The notes below the pieces were generated by a model. That model was not told the DNA's origin. It ran no database searches and worked only from the letters and a program-made list of their open reading frames with translations. A stretch of 64,000 nt of DNA from Rheinheimera pacifica (GTDB lineage: Bacteria; Pseudomonadota; Gammaproteobacteria; Enterobacterales; Alteromonadaceae). The translations under genes and the position numbers were made by a program. Numbering within the stretch: the stretch's first letter is position 1; each line of letters begins with the position of its first letter. Shown here in pieces: positions 1 through 8,717 of the stretch. The stretch spans positions 1 to 64,000 of the forward strand of contig NZ_JANUEM010000008.1 in the NCBI RefSeq assembly GCF_024809855.1, in the 5' to 3' direction.

Positions 1-30
1 AAGCCACTCCGCTATTACTGCGAAGTAGCG

Positions 31-90
31 GTACAAAATAGCGATGTACAGTACAAAATAGCATTGTAGAGTACTATTTAGCGTTGTAAG
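31..90. repeat. 20-bp tandem repeat, three units, overlapping the lipA stop
   Basis: Three consecutive 20-bp units are visible at 31-50, 51-70 and 71-90. The first two (GTACAAAATAGCGATGTACA and GTACAAAATAGCATTGTAGA) differ at few positions, and the third is more diverged. The third unit contains the last codons and the stop of lipA, so the array looks like a duplication of the end of that gene running downstream. A short imperfect inverted repeat (CGCTA/TAGCG) lies just before it at 10-30. The left edge may continue outside the window. Confidence 0.7.
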
Positions 91-1057
91 TCACACTGAT
101 ATCTTCACCTGCCGCCTGGCGATCTGCGTGATAACTTGATCTTACAAACGGGCCGCTGGCGACGTGTTTAAAGCCGAGTTCATAAGCTATACGCTTAATT
201 TCGTCAAATTCGGCCGGGGGCATGTACCTTTTTACCGGTAAGTGGTGCTTACTTGGTTGCAGGTATTGGCCTACGGTGAGCATATCGACATCGTGCTCGC
301 GCAGGTCTTTTAATACTTCGAGCAGCTCTTCGGTGGTTTCACCCAGGCCGACCATCAAACCGGATTTGGTTGATACGTCAGGGTGGGCAGCTTTAAAGCG
401 TTTTAACAGCTGCAGTGACCACTTGTAGTCGGCACCCGGGCGGGCCAGCTTGTACAGCCTCGGGGCGGTTTCCAGGTTGTGGTTAAATACGTCTGGTGGT
501 GTCTGGGTTAAAATATCCAGTGCGGTATCCATACGGCCACGGAAATCAGGTACTAATACTTCAATTTTAATATGTGGGCTGTGCTTGCGTATTTCGCTGA
601 TACAGTCGGCAAAATGCTGGGCGCCGCCGTCACGTAAGTCATCGCGGTCAACCGAGGTGATTACCACGTACTTTAAATTCATATCGCGGATGGTTAAAGC
701 CAGCTTTTCCGGCTCTTCGGCACTGGGTGGTAACGGCCGGCCATGGGCAACGTCACAAAACGGGCAGCGGCGGGTGCATATCGCCCCTAAAATCATAAAG
801 GTAGCAGTGCCGTGGTTAAAGCACTCAGTCAGGTTAGGGCAGGCGGCTTCTTCACATACCGAATGCAGGCCGTGCTTGCGCAGAGCGCCTTTGATCTGAT
901 CGATACGCTCTGAGCTTTTTGGCAGTTTGATCTTCAGCCACTCAGGCTTACGCAGCATTTGTTCCGGCTCGGTTGGCAATACCTTAATAGGAATTAAGGC
1001 CATTTTGTCAGCGTCGCGCAGTTTAACGCCGGGTTCCATACGTGCAGTTTTAGTCAT
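74..1057 (-). CDS. lipA: Lipoyl synthase LipA
   Basis: This radical-SAM enzyme inserts two sulfurs into protein-bound octanoyl groups to form lipoyl cofactors on the 2-oxoacid dehydrogenase E2 subunits and on GcvH. Both iron-sulfur cluster motifs are visible: the auxiliary set C68/C73/C79 and the radical-SAM CxxxCxxC at C94/C98/C101. The C-terminal RSSY stretch that ligates the auxiliary cluster is present near residue 307. At 327 residues it has the usual family length. The start overlaps the end of lipB by 8 bp, so the two are translationally coupled and encode consecutive steps of the endogenous lipoate pathway. Its 3' end lies inside a 20-bp tandem repeat. Confidence 0.98.
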   Translation of the reverse strand: MTKTARMEPGVKLRDADKMALIPIKVLPTEPEQMLRKPEWLKIKLPKSSERIDQIKGALRKHGLHSVCEEAACPNLTECFNHGTATFMILGAICTRRCPFCDVAHGRPLPPSAEEPEKLALTIRDMNLKYVVITSVDRDDLRDGGAQHFADCISEIRKHSPHIKIEVLVPDFRGRMDTALDILTQTPPDVFNHNLETAPRLYKLARPGADYKWSLQLLKRFKAAHPDVSTKSGLMVGLGETTEELLEVLKDLREHDVDMLTVGQYLQPSKHHLPVKRYMPPAEFDEIKRIAYELGFKHVASGPFVRSSYHADRQAAGEDISVTYNAK

Positions 1058-1757
1058 TTTGCCAATCTAACCCTGTAGTGTGCTGCAGTGTGGCTACATT
1101 CAGTTGTTGCGAAAAACACTGCACTATTCGTTGTTTGGCCTCTGCAATGCTTTGCGGGCCGCCTAAATCTTTACTTTGGATCATTTGCAAGCCAGCATAA
1201 CCACAGGGGTTAATACGTAAAAACGGGCTTAAATCCATATTTACATTCAGTGCCAGGCCGTGAAAGGTGCACCCCTTACGTACCCGCAGCCCTAAAGAGG
1301 CAATTTTACCACCGTCAACGTAAACGCCGGGCGCATCAGGTTTGGCGTAGGCATTAATACCATAGGCCGACAATAACTGAATAAGCACCTGCTCCAGCAG
1401 TGTTACCAACTGGCGTACACCCATATTGCGCCGCTTTAAATCCAGCAGCACGTACACCATTAACTGGCCGGGGCCATGATAGGTAACCTGGCCGCCACGG
1501 TCGACTTTTACCACCGGAATATCACCGGGAAACAGCAGGTGTTCTTCTTTCCCTGCCTGGCCCTGAGTAAATACCGGCTGGTGCTCCAGCAGCCATAACT
1601 CATCGGTTGTGTTGCTATTTCGCAGATCAGTAAACTGCTGCATGGCCTGCCACACTGTGGTGTAGTCCTGCACGCCAAGTTCTCTGATAATCAGTTGCTC
1701 TGCTACTGCGGGCTCAGTTGTCAACTGCTGGCCAGCCTGCTGTGAAACGCTGTGCAT
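1050..1757 (-). CDS. lipB: Lipoyl(octanoyl) transferase LipB
   Basis: LipB moves octanoate from acyl carrier protein to the lipoyl domains of target enzymes, giving LipA its substrate. The family signature [13 protein letters not shown] is at residues 87-99, the catalytic lysine lies in GGKIASLG (K151), and the acyl-accepting cysteine is in the INPCGY segment (C185). At 235 residues the protein is slightly longer than average because of a poorly conserved N-terminus of about 20 residues, so a start a little further in is possible. It lies 49 bp downstream of ybeD and overlaps lipA. Confidence 0.97.
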   Translation of the reverse strand: MHSVSQQAGQQLTTEPAVAEQLIIRELGVQDYTTVWQAMQQFTDLRNSNTTDELWLLEHQPVFTQGQAGKEEHLLFPGDIPVVKVDRGGQVTYHGPGQLMVYVLLDLKRRNMGVRQLVTLLEQVLIQLLSAYGINAYAKPDAPGVYVDGGKIASLGLRVRKGCTFHGLALNVNMDLSPFLRINPCGYAGLQMIQSKDLGGPQSIAEAKQRIVQCFSQQLNVATLQHTTGLDWQND

Positions 1758-1806
1758 TATACCGCCTTATACGCGCAATACGAATGGCTGAGTTGCTGCT
1801 ACCGGC

Positions 1807-2088
1807 TTACAATACGTAGCGCACCAGCTCAATTTTGCCAAGCTCGGTGTACAGCAGTTCAATATGCTGCTTGCTGGTTACGGTTACACTAACCGAAACA
1901 GAATGATAGGTGCCCTTGCTGCTGGGTTTAACCGCCGGGCTGTAGTCACCGGCATCGGTATGCTGGCGCACGACGGCCATAACCTGATCGACCAGCGCGT
2001 CATCGGCCACGCCCAGTACTTTAAAACTGAACTGACAGGGGAATTCCAGATATTCATCAAACTTAGTATTTTTTACTTCGTGCGCCAT
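1807..2088 (-). CDS. ybeD: YbeD family protein (DUF493)
   Basis: This 93-residue cytosolic protein belongs to the DUF493/YbeD family, which has an ACT-like alpha/beta fold. The recognisable pattern is [11 protein letters not shown] near the N-terminus followed by a [10 protein letters not shown] strand and a short basic helix. The position between dacA and lipB is the same as in E. coli and supports the assignment. The biochemical role of the family is not settled; a regulatory link to lipoate metabolism has been suggested only from the neighbourhood. Confidence 0.95.
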   Translation of the reverse strand: MAHEVKNTKFDEYLEFPCQFSFKVLGVADDALVDQVMAVVRQHTDAGDYSPAVKPSSKGTYHSVSVSVTVTSKQHIELLYTELGKIELVRYVL

Positions 2089-2145
2089 TTTTGTCTCACT
2101 GTCACGGCGTTTGCCGTTGTCTTACTATTTAGGCCTGATTGTAAC

Positions 2146-2169
2146 AAAAAATCCCGGCTATTGCCGGGA
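2146..2169 (-). terminator. Rho-independent terminator after dacA
   Basis: A perfect 7-bp GC-rich stem (TCCCGGC/GCCGGGA, 2152-2169, loop TATT) is followed, for leftward transcription, by six U residues (the A-run at 2146-2151). It sits between the dacA stop and ybeD, so it should separate the mrdA-rodA-rlpA-dacA unit from ybeD-lipB-lipA. Confidence 0.8.
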
Positions 2170-2194
2170 CTTAGAAAGCTATAATCTGGGCGAA

Positions 2195-3358
2195 TTAGTT
2201 AAACTGCATTTTAATATAATCAATCATCCGGCTGAAGAAGCCGCCTTTTGCTACATCTTCCAGCGCTACCAGCGGATAAGTGGCAATATCCTCGCCGTTA
2301 AGCTTCAGGTAAATAGTACCCACCTGCTGGCCTTTGGTTATGGGGGCGAGCAGTTGCTGATTCAAGGTAAAATCGGCCTGCAGGTTTTTGCGCTGGCCGC
2401 GCGGAATAGTAACCTGGGCTGACTGCAGTATGCCTAACTGAATATTTTCTTTCTCGCCTTGCCAGATACGTTGTTCAGCAAATTTCTCACCGGCCTGATA
2501 AGGCGAAAAGGTCTCAAAAAAGCGAAAGCCGTAAGTCAGCAGTTTTTTATTTTCAGCCTGGCGTGCGCGCTCGCTGTTGGTACCCATAACAACCGAAACC
2601 AGGCGCATACCATCACGGGTGGCTGAGGTAATTAAGCTAAAACCGGCTTCGCTGGTGTGGCCGGTTTTAATGCCGTCTACTTCCAGGCTGCGATCCCATA
2701 ACAGCGAGTTACGGTTGTACTGTTTAATATTGTTGTAGGTAAATTCTTTTTCGGCATAAATGGCGTATTCATCCGGTACGTCGCGGATTAATGCAGCTGA
2801 TAATTTGGCCATGTCGCGCGGGGTAGAGTAGTTTTCGGCGCTTGGCAGGCCATGGCTATTACCGAAGCGGCTATTGGTCATACCCAGGCGCTGGGCATGG
2901 GCGTTCATTAAGTCTACAAAGGCGCTTTCGCTACCGGCAATATGCTCTGCCAGTGCGACACAGGCGTCGTTACCAGACTGAATAATAATGCCTTTGTTTA
3001 AGTCGGCTACCGATACCTTAGTGCCTACTTCAATAAACATTAATGAAGAACCGGGAAAGTTCTTTGCCCAGGCATTTTCACTGATGGTAACCATATCTTC
3101 ATTGGTGATATTGCCATTTTTCAGCTCGGTGCCGATAACATAGCTGGTCATCATTTTGGTTAAACTAGCCGGTGCCAGCGACATGTCGGCATTGTGTTCG
3201 GATAGCACCTTGCCGGTATCAAAATCAATCAGAATATGGCCTTTGGCGGCAACTTCAGGAGCCTGAGGAATAACTGTCTGCGCAATAGCAGACAAGCTAA
3301 AGCTGGCACTGGCAAGGGAAACGGCGGCGACGGCAAAAATATGGCAATAACTTTTCAT
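2195..3358 (-). CDS. dacA: D-alanyl-D-alanine carboxypeptidase (PBP5/6 type)
   Basis: This low-molecular-weight penicillin-binding protein trims the terminal D-Ala from peptidoglycan pentapeptides in the periplasm. The first 27 residues form a signal peptide ending AIAQ. The catalytic triad of motifs is intact: SLTK at 65-68, SGN at 128-130 and KTG at 231-233. The C-terminal beta-rich PBP5_C domain is followed by an amphipathic tail (FSRMIDYIKMQFN), which in this family anchors the enzyme to the membrane surface. The length of 387 residues is normal. It follows rlpA by 39 bp, and a hairpin with a U-run inside the 3' end of rlpA may tune its expression. Confidence 0.97.
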   Translation of the reverse strand: MKSYCHIFAVAAVSLASASFSLSAIAQTVIPQAPEVAAKGHILIDFDTGKVLSEHNADMSLAPASLTKMMTSYVIGTELKNGNITNEDMVTISENAWAKNFPGSSLMFIEVGTKVSVADLNKGIIIQSGNDACVALAEHIAGSESAFVDLMNAHAQRLGMTNSRFGNSHGLPSAENYSTPRDMAKLSAALIRDVPDEYAIYAEKEFTYNNIKQYNRNSLLWDRSLEVDGIKTGHTSEAGFSLITSATRDGMRLVSVVMGTNSERARQAENKKLLTYGFRFFETFSPYQAGEKFAEQRIWQGEKENIQLGILQSAQVTIPRGQRKNLQADFTLNQQLLAPITKGQQVGTIYLKLNGEDIATYPLVALEDVAKGGFFSRMIDYIKMQFN

Positions 3359-3397
3359 GAGACCTGTTCTTTTTTAATCGTTATGTTTAATCAGATG

Positions 3398-4234
3398 TCA
3401 GCTGCACTGACGGCTATCAAAAAAATATGCATCCGGGAAAAGCCCGGATTTTAACTGTTGCAGCCATTGCTGCGCTTGCTGCTTACTGGCAGTAGGACCA
3501 ACTAATAAGCGAAAAATTCCGCTGCCGGGCTGTATTTCACTTGGCAGTGCCTGCTCGTGTTGCAGTTTTTGCTGCAACTGGCTGAGACGGTTGCTGTCTG
3601 AGCTGGCCAGCACCTGAATGAAGCAACTGTTGGTTTGGGTTGCTATAGCGCCGGGTATTGCAGCCTGTGCGTACATGGCGGGCGATTGTAGAAGCTCCAG
3701 CTGAACTCTGGCTGTACCCCGCTGCAGCATGCCTATTTTATGTGCGGCCGAGTAGGATAAATCAATAACTCTGTCATTGTGAAACGGGCCCCGGTCATTT
3801 ACCCGCACTATGGCAGACTGGTTGTTATCCAGGTTAGTAACTTTAACATAAGACGGTAACGGCAGGGTTTTGTGTGCTGCAGTCATGCCAAACATATTAT
3901 AGGTTTCGCCATTGGATGTTAGATGGCCATGAAATTTATTGCCATACCACGAAGCAATACCAATTTCACGATGATCTGTGCTTTGCACCATCGGCGTATA
4001 ATGCTGGCCAAACAAGCTGTAGGGCCTGTTGCCGCCACGGCTTAGTGGTTCGGCCTGCGGTACCGGGTCGGTCATTTCCAGCAGTGTGGGCAGGCGTGAC
4101 GGAATACTGTCTTTCTTTTGCTGATAACGCCCGGCATTAGGCTCTGGTTCAGCCGTTGTAGTGGTGCTGCTGCGTTTACTGCTACAGGCACTGAGTAAAA
4201 GCAGTACTGAGAGAGTTAAAGCTACGTATTTCAT
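3398..4234 (-). CDS. rlpA: Septal ring lytic transglycosylase RlpA lipoprotein
   Basis: RlpA is an outer-membrane lipoprotein that cleaves denuded glycan strands at the septum. The signal peptide ends in a lipobox LLSAC with C17 as the lipidated residue. A double-psi beta-barrel domain follows at about 90-185, with IASWYG and the VNDRGPF segment carrying the catalytic aspartate. A SPOR domain for binding denuded peptidoglycan occupies about 200-275. The start codon overlaps the rodA stop by 1 bp (TGATG), indicating coupled translation in the mrdA-rodA-rlpA operon. The last 50 bp contain a terminator-like hairpin. Confidence 0.96.
   Translation of the reverse strand: MKYVALTLSVLLLLSACSSKRSSTTTTAEPEPNAGRYQQKKDSIPSRLPTLLEMTDPVPQAEPLSRGGNRPYSLFGQHYTPMVQSTDHREIGIASWYGNKFHGHLTSNGETYNMFGMTAAHKTLPLPSYVKVTNLDNNQSAIVRVNDRGPFHNDRVIDLSYSAAHKIGMLQRGTARVQLELLQSPAMYAQAAIPGAIATQTNSCFIQVLASSDSNRLSQLQQKLQHEQALPSEIQPGSGIFRLLVGPTASKQQAQQWLQQLKSGLFPDAYFFDSRQCS
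3419..3449 (-). terminator. Terminator-like hairpin inside the rlpA 3' end
   Basis: On the leftward transcript a 7-bp stem (ATCCGGG/CCCGGAT, 3431-3449) is followed after three bases by a stretch with seven consecutive U residues. It lies wholly within rlpA codons, 25-50 bp before the stop and upstream of dacA. The structure fits an intrinsic terminator or attenuator, but coding constraint alone could produce it. Confidence 0.4.
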
Positions 4235-5352
4235 CAGGGTGCTGCCAACATGCGTTTATGAGTTCCTACCGACATTATTACACCAAAAGCGGCCATCAGT
4301 GTCACCATGGAGGTGCCGCCAAAACTCACTAATGGTAAAGGCACACCCACCACCGGTAACAGGCCGGATACCATGCCTATGTTAACAAATACATAGACAA
4401 AAAAGGTCAGCGTAAAGCTGCCGGCTACCAACTTACTGTAATTATCCTGCGCCCGGCTGGAAATAATCATGCAGCGCACAATAATAAACAAGTAAAGCGC
4501 CAGCAATATTAACACACCCAGCATGCCAAACTCTTCACTGAGAACAGCAAAAATAAAATCGGTATGGCGCTCGGGTAAAAATTCCAGTTGCGATTGCGTG
4601 CCGTGTAGCCAGCCTTTACCATCAAAACCACCAGAGCCAATGGCAATTTTTGACTGAATAATATGGTAGCCGGAACCCAACGGATCGCTTTCCGGGTTAA
4701 GAAACGTCAACACCCGCTGGCGTTGGTAGTCCCGCATTAAAAACAGCCATAGTATGGGCAAAAATGCTGAAATTAAGCCTGCTATCAGTGCAATAATGCG
4801 CCAGCTCATGCCAGATAAAAACAACACAAAAATACCGGCGGTGGCGATCAGAATAGAGGTACCCAAATCGGGTTGCTGTGCTATCAGCAGTGTGGGGATA
4901 GCACACAGTATAACGCCGCCCAACAGATGCAAAATACGCGGTGGCAGGCTGTGGGACGCAATAAACCAGGCTACTGCCATTGGCACGGCAAGCTTCATTA
5001 TTTCTGAGGGCTGAAACATCATAAAACCCAGATCCAGCCAGCGTTGGGCGCCTTTACCAACACTACCCACCAGCATTACCGCTACCAGCAACGCTACACC
5101 AACCAGAAATAACGGAAAAGACCAGCGTTTTAACGTTTGCGGTTTAATTTGAGCAAAAGCAACCATTACAGCGAGTGCTAAACCGAGGCGTATCATCTGG
5201 CGTTCCATCATAACAATACTTTGGCCGGAGGCGCTGTACAGCACCATTAAGCCAAAGCCTATCAGTGCCAGTAAACCCAGTAATAAAGGCATGTCGATAT
5301 GGAATTGCGCCAACCGGCTGTGCCGGGCATTGCCGGTGAAATTATCATTCAT
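4234..5352 (-). CDS. rodA: Rod shape-determining SEDS glycosyltransferase RodA
   Basis: RodA (MrdB) polymerises peptidoglycan glycan strands during elongation, paired with the transpeptidase PBP2. The 372-residue protein has about ten hydrophobic membrane segments and typical SEDS motifs, including the loop segments FQPSEIMKLAVPM, QQPDLGTS, FLPERHTDFIFAVLSEEFG and LPLVSFGGTS near the C-terminus. It overlaps the end of mrdA by 8 bp and abuts rlpA, so the elongation partners are produced from one transcript. Confidence 0.97.
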   Translation of the reverse strand: MNDNFTGNARHSRLAQFHIDMPLLLGLLALIGFGLMVLYSASGQSIVMMERQMIRLGLALAVMVAFAQIKPQTLKRWSFPLFLVGVALLVAVMLVGSVGKGAQRWLDLGFMMFQPSEIMKLAVPMAVAWFIASHSLPPRILHLLGGVILCAIPTLLIAQQPDLGTSILIATAGIFVLFLSGMSWRIIALIAGLISAFLPILWLFLMRDYQRQRVLTFLNPESDPLGSGYHIIQSKIAIGSGGFDGKGWLHGTQSQLEFLPERHTDFIFAVLSEEFGMLGVLILLALYLFIIVRCMIISSRAQDNYSKLVAGSFTLTFFVYVFVNIGMVSGLLPVVGVPLPLVSFGGTSMVTLMAAFGVIMSVGTHKRMLAAP

Positions 5353-7213
5353 CGCGGTTTACTCCGGCAGCAAAGTAGTAATCCATCAGTTGGCGGGCCA
5401 GTGGCGCAGCATTACTTCCACCACCACCGGCATTTTCCAGCGCAACCACCACCAGTATGGTGGGGTTGTCATGCGGGGCATAACCAACATACATGGCGTT
5501 GTCGCGCAGGCGCTCATCAATGGCATCGGCGTCATACTTGGCATCCTGTGCTATAGCGGCAAGTTGTGCAGTACCGGTTTTGCCGGCCGAGCGGTATTCT
5601 GTACCAAGAAAAGCTCTGTATGCTGTGCCGCCAAGGGTGCTTACTGTCTGGTACATGGTGTCCATAACCACAGCAAAATTTTGTTCATTTTCAACCTCAA
5701 GCACCTGCCGTGGCGGTATGAGGTTGGCAGCTGTGGTTTCACCATTATTAAAGGCAGTTACCATGTGCGGCGTAACTAATTTACCGCGGTTAAGCAAAGG
5801 TGTAGTGGCAACAGCAAGCTGTAACGGTGTGGTGGTCCAGTAACTTTGGCCAATACTTAGCGGCACGGTATCACCGGGATACCAGGGCTGGTTGTGCCGT
5901 GCGCGTTTCCAGCCGCGTGATGGCATATTGGCGCTGCTCTCTTCCATAATATCGATACCGGTTTTTTCGCCAAAGCCCATTTTGTGCATGTATTCAGAAA
6001 TCCGGTCAATGCCCAGTTTAATACCCATATCATAAAAAAAAGTATCGCAGCTTTTGGTAATAGCAGTGTAAATATCAACCCAGCCGTGGCCCCAGCGGAT
6101 ATGGTCACGAAAACGGTGGTCGCTGTTGGGCAGGGTATAATAACCGGGGTCCCAGATTTTGGTGCTGGTTGAAATAGTGCGGGTTTCCAGCCCCAGCAAG
6201 GCCAGATGTGGCTTAATCGTAGAAGCCGGCGGATAAACCCCCTGAGTTACGCGGTTAATCAGCGGTCTGTCGCGTGAGTTCAGTAATTCGTTGTAATTAG
6301 CGGAGCTGATACCGTGTACAAATAAATTGGGGTCGTAGCTGGGGTTGCTGTAAAACGCCAGTACTGCACCATCGCGTGGATCTATCGCTACTATGGCCCC
6401 GCGATGTTGTTTGAGTATCTGCTGCGCTGTTAATTGCAGGCCAACGTCGAGGCCAAGCTGAATATTTTTGCCTGATACTGCAGGAACTGAGCGCAGTACC
6501 CTGATTGAGCGGCCACGGTTGTTAACTTCAACTTCCTGATAACCCATGGTGCCGTGCAATTCGCGCTGATAAAAGCGCTCCAGGCCAATTTTGCCGATAT
6601 CACGGCTGGCTGCATAGTTTGCCAGTTCGCCATCCAGTTCCAGTTGCTGTAATTCACGGCTGTTTATTTTGCCGATATAACCCAGAGCATGTGTGAACAG
6701 ATCACCAAACGGATAATGCCGGCTTAAGCGTGCTTCAACTGTGACGCCGGGAAAACGGTGCTGATTGGCCGCCAGAACGGCGACCTCCTGATCATTAAGC
6801 TGCTCTTTTAGCGAGATGCTGTTAAAGCGGCGCTGGGCTCTTACCTGTTTTAGAAATGCGTCCTGCTGTTCAGCGGTAAATTCGATCAGCGTTGCCAGTT
6901 CTGCCAGAGTTGCTGCCATATCATTAATTTGTTCTGGTATCAGCTCCAGCGAGAATACCGGCCGGTTTTCAGCCAGTAAAATGCCGCTTCTGTCATAAAT
7001 AAGGCCACGGTTTGGCGCCAGCGGCACTACTTTAATGCGATTACCTTCAGAGCGGGTTTGATAATCCTGATAAGAAACAATCTGTAGTTGATACTGGTTA
7101 AACACGATAATGCCAAACAGCAGCACGACAAACAGAACAGCAAACACCGCCCGGTGATTAAACAAACGGCTTTCGGCGGCAAAATCCTGAATGGCAACGC
7201 GCTTTTTAAACAT
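5345..7213 (-). CDS. mrdA: Penicillin-binding protein 2 (elongation transpeptidase)
   Basis: PBP2 cross-links peptidoglycan during cell elongation and works with RodA. One transmembrane helix spans about residues 21-39, followed by the PBP dimerisation (pedestal) region with the NRGLIYDRSG segment. The transpeptidase domain shows the active-site STIK at 321-324 after YPPA, an SCD motif in KSCDTFFYD and KTGTAQ in SAGKTGTAQL. The length of 622 residues matches the family. The gene starts 2 bp after rlmH ends and overlaps rodA. Confidence 0.97.
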   Translation of the reverse strand: MFKKRVAIQDFAAESRLFNHRAVFAVLFVVLLFGIIVFNQYQLQIVSYQDYQTRSEGNRIKVVPLAPNRGLIYDRSGILLAENRPVFSLELIPEQINDMAATLAELATLIEFTAEQQDAFLKQVRAQRRFNSISLKEQLNDQEVAVLAANQHRFPGVTVEARLSRHYPFGDLFTHALGYIGKINSRELQQLELDGELANYAASRDIGKIGLERFYQRELHGTMGYQEVEVNNRGRSIRVLRSVPAVSGKNIQLGLDVGLQLTAQQILKQHRGAIVAIDPRDGAVLAFYSNPSYDPNLFVHGISSANYNELLNSRDRPLINRVTQGVYPPASTIKPHLALLGLETRTISTSTKIWDPGYYTLPNSDHRFRDHIRWGHGWVDIYTAITKSCDTFFYDMGIKLGIDRISEYMHKMGFGEKTGIDIMEESSANMPSRGWKRARHNQPWYPGDTVPLSIGQSYWTTTPLQLAVATTPLLNRGKLVTPHMVTAFNNGETTAANLIPPRQVLEVENEQNFAVVMDTMYQTVSTLGGTAYRAFLGTEYRSAGKTGTAQLAAIAQDAKYDADAIDERLRDNAMYVGYAPHDNPTILVVVALENAGGGGSNAAPLARQLMDYYFAAGVNRDE

Positions 7214-7215
7214 CT

Positions 7216-7686
7216 TTACTCGCGATGATAAGGATGATTAGTACAAATACTCCAGGCCCGGTACAGGCTTTCGGCCAGTACCACCCGAACCAGCGGATGC
7301 GGCAAAGTCAGTGCTGACAATGACCATTTAGCCTCACTGGCAGCAATACAGGCTGGAGCCAGCCCTTCGGGGCCGCCAACCAGCAAGCATACATCACGGC
7401 CATCGCGTTGCCAGTCGGTAAGTTTAGTGGCAAGGGTAGGGCTGCTCCAGTTGTCGCCGGTCACTTCCAGCGTAACTATTTTGCTGCCGCGTGGTACGGC
7501 TGCCAGCATTTTTTCGCCTTCCTGTTCCAGAATACGTTTAATGTCGGCATTTTTACCGCGTTTTCCGGCCGTAATTTCAATTAACTCCAGTGGCATATCT
7601 CGTGGAAAGCGTCTGGCATATTCATCAAAACCGGTTTGTACCCAGGCGGGCATTTTGTTGCCTACAGCAATCAGCACTAACTTCAT
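7216..7686 (-). CDS. rlmH: 23S rRNA (pseudouridine1915-N3)-methyltransferase RlmH
   Basis: RlmH is a SPOUT-class methyltransferase that modifies pseudouridine 1915 of 23S rRNA on assembled ribosomes. The 156-residue protein has the SAM-binding LLVGGPEGL loop and the C-terminal knot sequence [20 protein letters not shown] that defines the family. It follows rsfS by 6 bp, the same order as in E. coli, linking two late ribosome factors. Confidence 0.97.
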   Translation of the reverse strand: MKLVLIAVGNKMPAWVQTGFDEYARRFPRDMPLELIEITAGKRGKNADIKRILEQEGEKMLAAVPRGSKIVTLEVTGDNWSSPTLATKLTDWQRDGRDVCLLVGGPEGLAPACIAASEAKWSLSALTLPHPLVRVVLAESLYRAWSICTNHPYHRE

Positions 7687-7692
7687 GTCAGC

Positions 7693-8013
7693 CTAGGCGC
7701 TCCAAAGCTTTTCCAACTGGTAAAAACTGCGTGTTTCTTCCAGCATTACATGTACTACCACGTCGTCTAAATCCAGCAATACCCATTCGCCGGATGCCTG
7801 GCCTTCAATGCCTAAGGTTGGCAAGCCGGCTTTTTTGGCTTCGCCAGCAACATAGTCGGCAATAGATTTAGTGTGACGGTTTGATGTGCCGGAGCACACT
7901 ATCATAAACTCAGTGACGCTGGATTTGCCACGCACGTCTAAAGTCACGATATCGCGGCCTTTCATGTCGTCAATTTTGTCCTGAATAAAACTTACCAGTT
8001 CGGCTGTTTGCAC
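7693..8013 (-). CDS. rsfS: Ribosomal silencing factor RsfS
   Basis: RsfS binds ribosomal protein uL14 and blocks joining of the ribosomal subunits when nutrients are short. The 106-residue protein has the family core: DIVTLDVRGKSSVTEFMIVCSGTS, the HTKSIADYV helix and the GEWVLLDLDDVVVHVM strand pair. It lies between nadD and rlmH in the conserved gammaproteobacterial order. Confidence 0.97.
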   Translation of the reverse strand: MQTAELVSFIQDKIDDMKGRDIVTLDVRGKSSVTEFMIVCSGTSNRHTKSIADYVAGEAKKAGLPTLGIEGQASGEWVLLDLDDVVVHVMLEETRSFYQLEKLWSA

Positions 8014-8075
8014 CCTGATTCCTCTGCGCGTTAAAAAAGCGGCATTTTAGCACAGTTTAAACGCGGATATAGCGC

Positions 8076-8711
8076 TTAAGCCTGATAGAGTTGCTGTGTT
8101 TGAATATAGTTCAATACGGCGGGATCTAAAGTTTTTACCGGGCTATGCTGTTGCTGCAGTTGGCGTCGTATTTCGCTGGCGCTGATGTCTGTTAACGGGT
8201 TTGCCAGCAGCATAATGCAGCCGCTGTAGTGTTGGCGCATTGTTGCCTGGTCGGTTACGCCAAACTGCTGCAATAGCGCCGGTGCATCGCCGTCTTGCTG
8301 GCTGTAACCGGGGCGCTGGCATACCAGTAAGTGGGCAAGCTCTAATATGCTTGGCCAGTTTTTCCAGCTGCGAAAATAGCAAAGCGAATCCATACCGATA
8401 ATAAAATAAAAGCGGCTGCCGGGCTCTTGCCCGCTAAGCAATTGCAGGCTGTCTGCGGTGTAGGAAGCGCTGGGTTTATTCAGCTCTAGCCGTTCCAGTT
8501 TCAGCTGTGGGTAAGGGGTTATAGCCAGTTGCACCATGGCGGCGCGCTGCTCGCTGCTTACACCCGGTGTGGCACGGTGCGGTGGCAGGTGGCAGGGCAT
8601 TAGCCGTACTTCATCCAGGGCGCAATGCTGCTGCACATAATTGGCACAGGCAAGGTGGCCGTTGTGCACCGGGTCAAAGGTGCCGCCCAGAATACCAATG
8701 TGTTTTATCAT
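8076..8711 (-). CDS. nadD: Nicotinate-nucleotide adenylyltransferase NadD
   Basis: NadD adenylylates nicotinate mononucleotide to deamido-NAD in NAD synthesis. The nucleotidyltransferase signature GGTFDPVHNGH at residues 10-20 supplies the HxGH active site, and ISASEIRRQL near residue 180 corresponds to the family's second phosphate-binding motif. It is 211 residues long, as expected. It begins 6 bp after holA ends and is followed after 62 bp by rsfS. Confidence 0.97.
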   Translation of the reverse strand: MIKHIGILGGTFDPVHNGHLACANYVQQHCALDEVRLMPCHLPPHRATPGVSSEQRAAMVQLAITPYPQLKLERLELNKPSASYTADSLQLLSGQEPGSRFYFIIGMDSLCYFRSWKNWPSILELAHLLVCQRPGYSQQDGDAPALLQQFGVTDQATMRQHYSGCIMLLANPLTDISASEIRRQLQQQHSPVKTLDPAVLNYIQTQQLYQA

Positions 8712-8717
8712 AAATGC

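Noticed and set aside
450..899. Rightward 149-codon open frame inside lipA
   Set aside because: It lies wholly antisense to a clear lipA with complete cysteine motifs, and its product is low-complexity Ser/Arg-rich with no family features.
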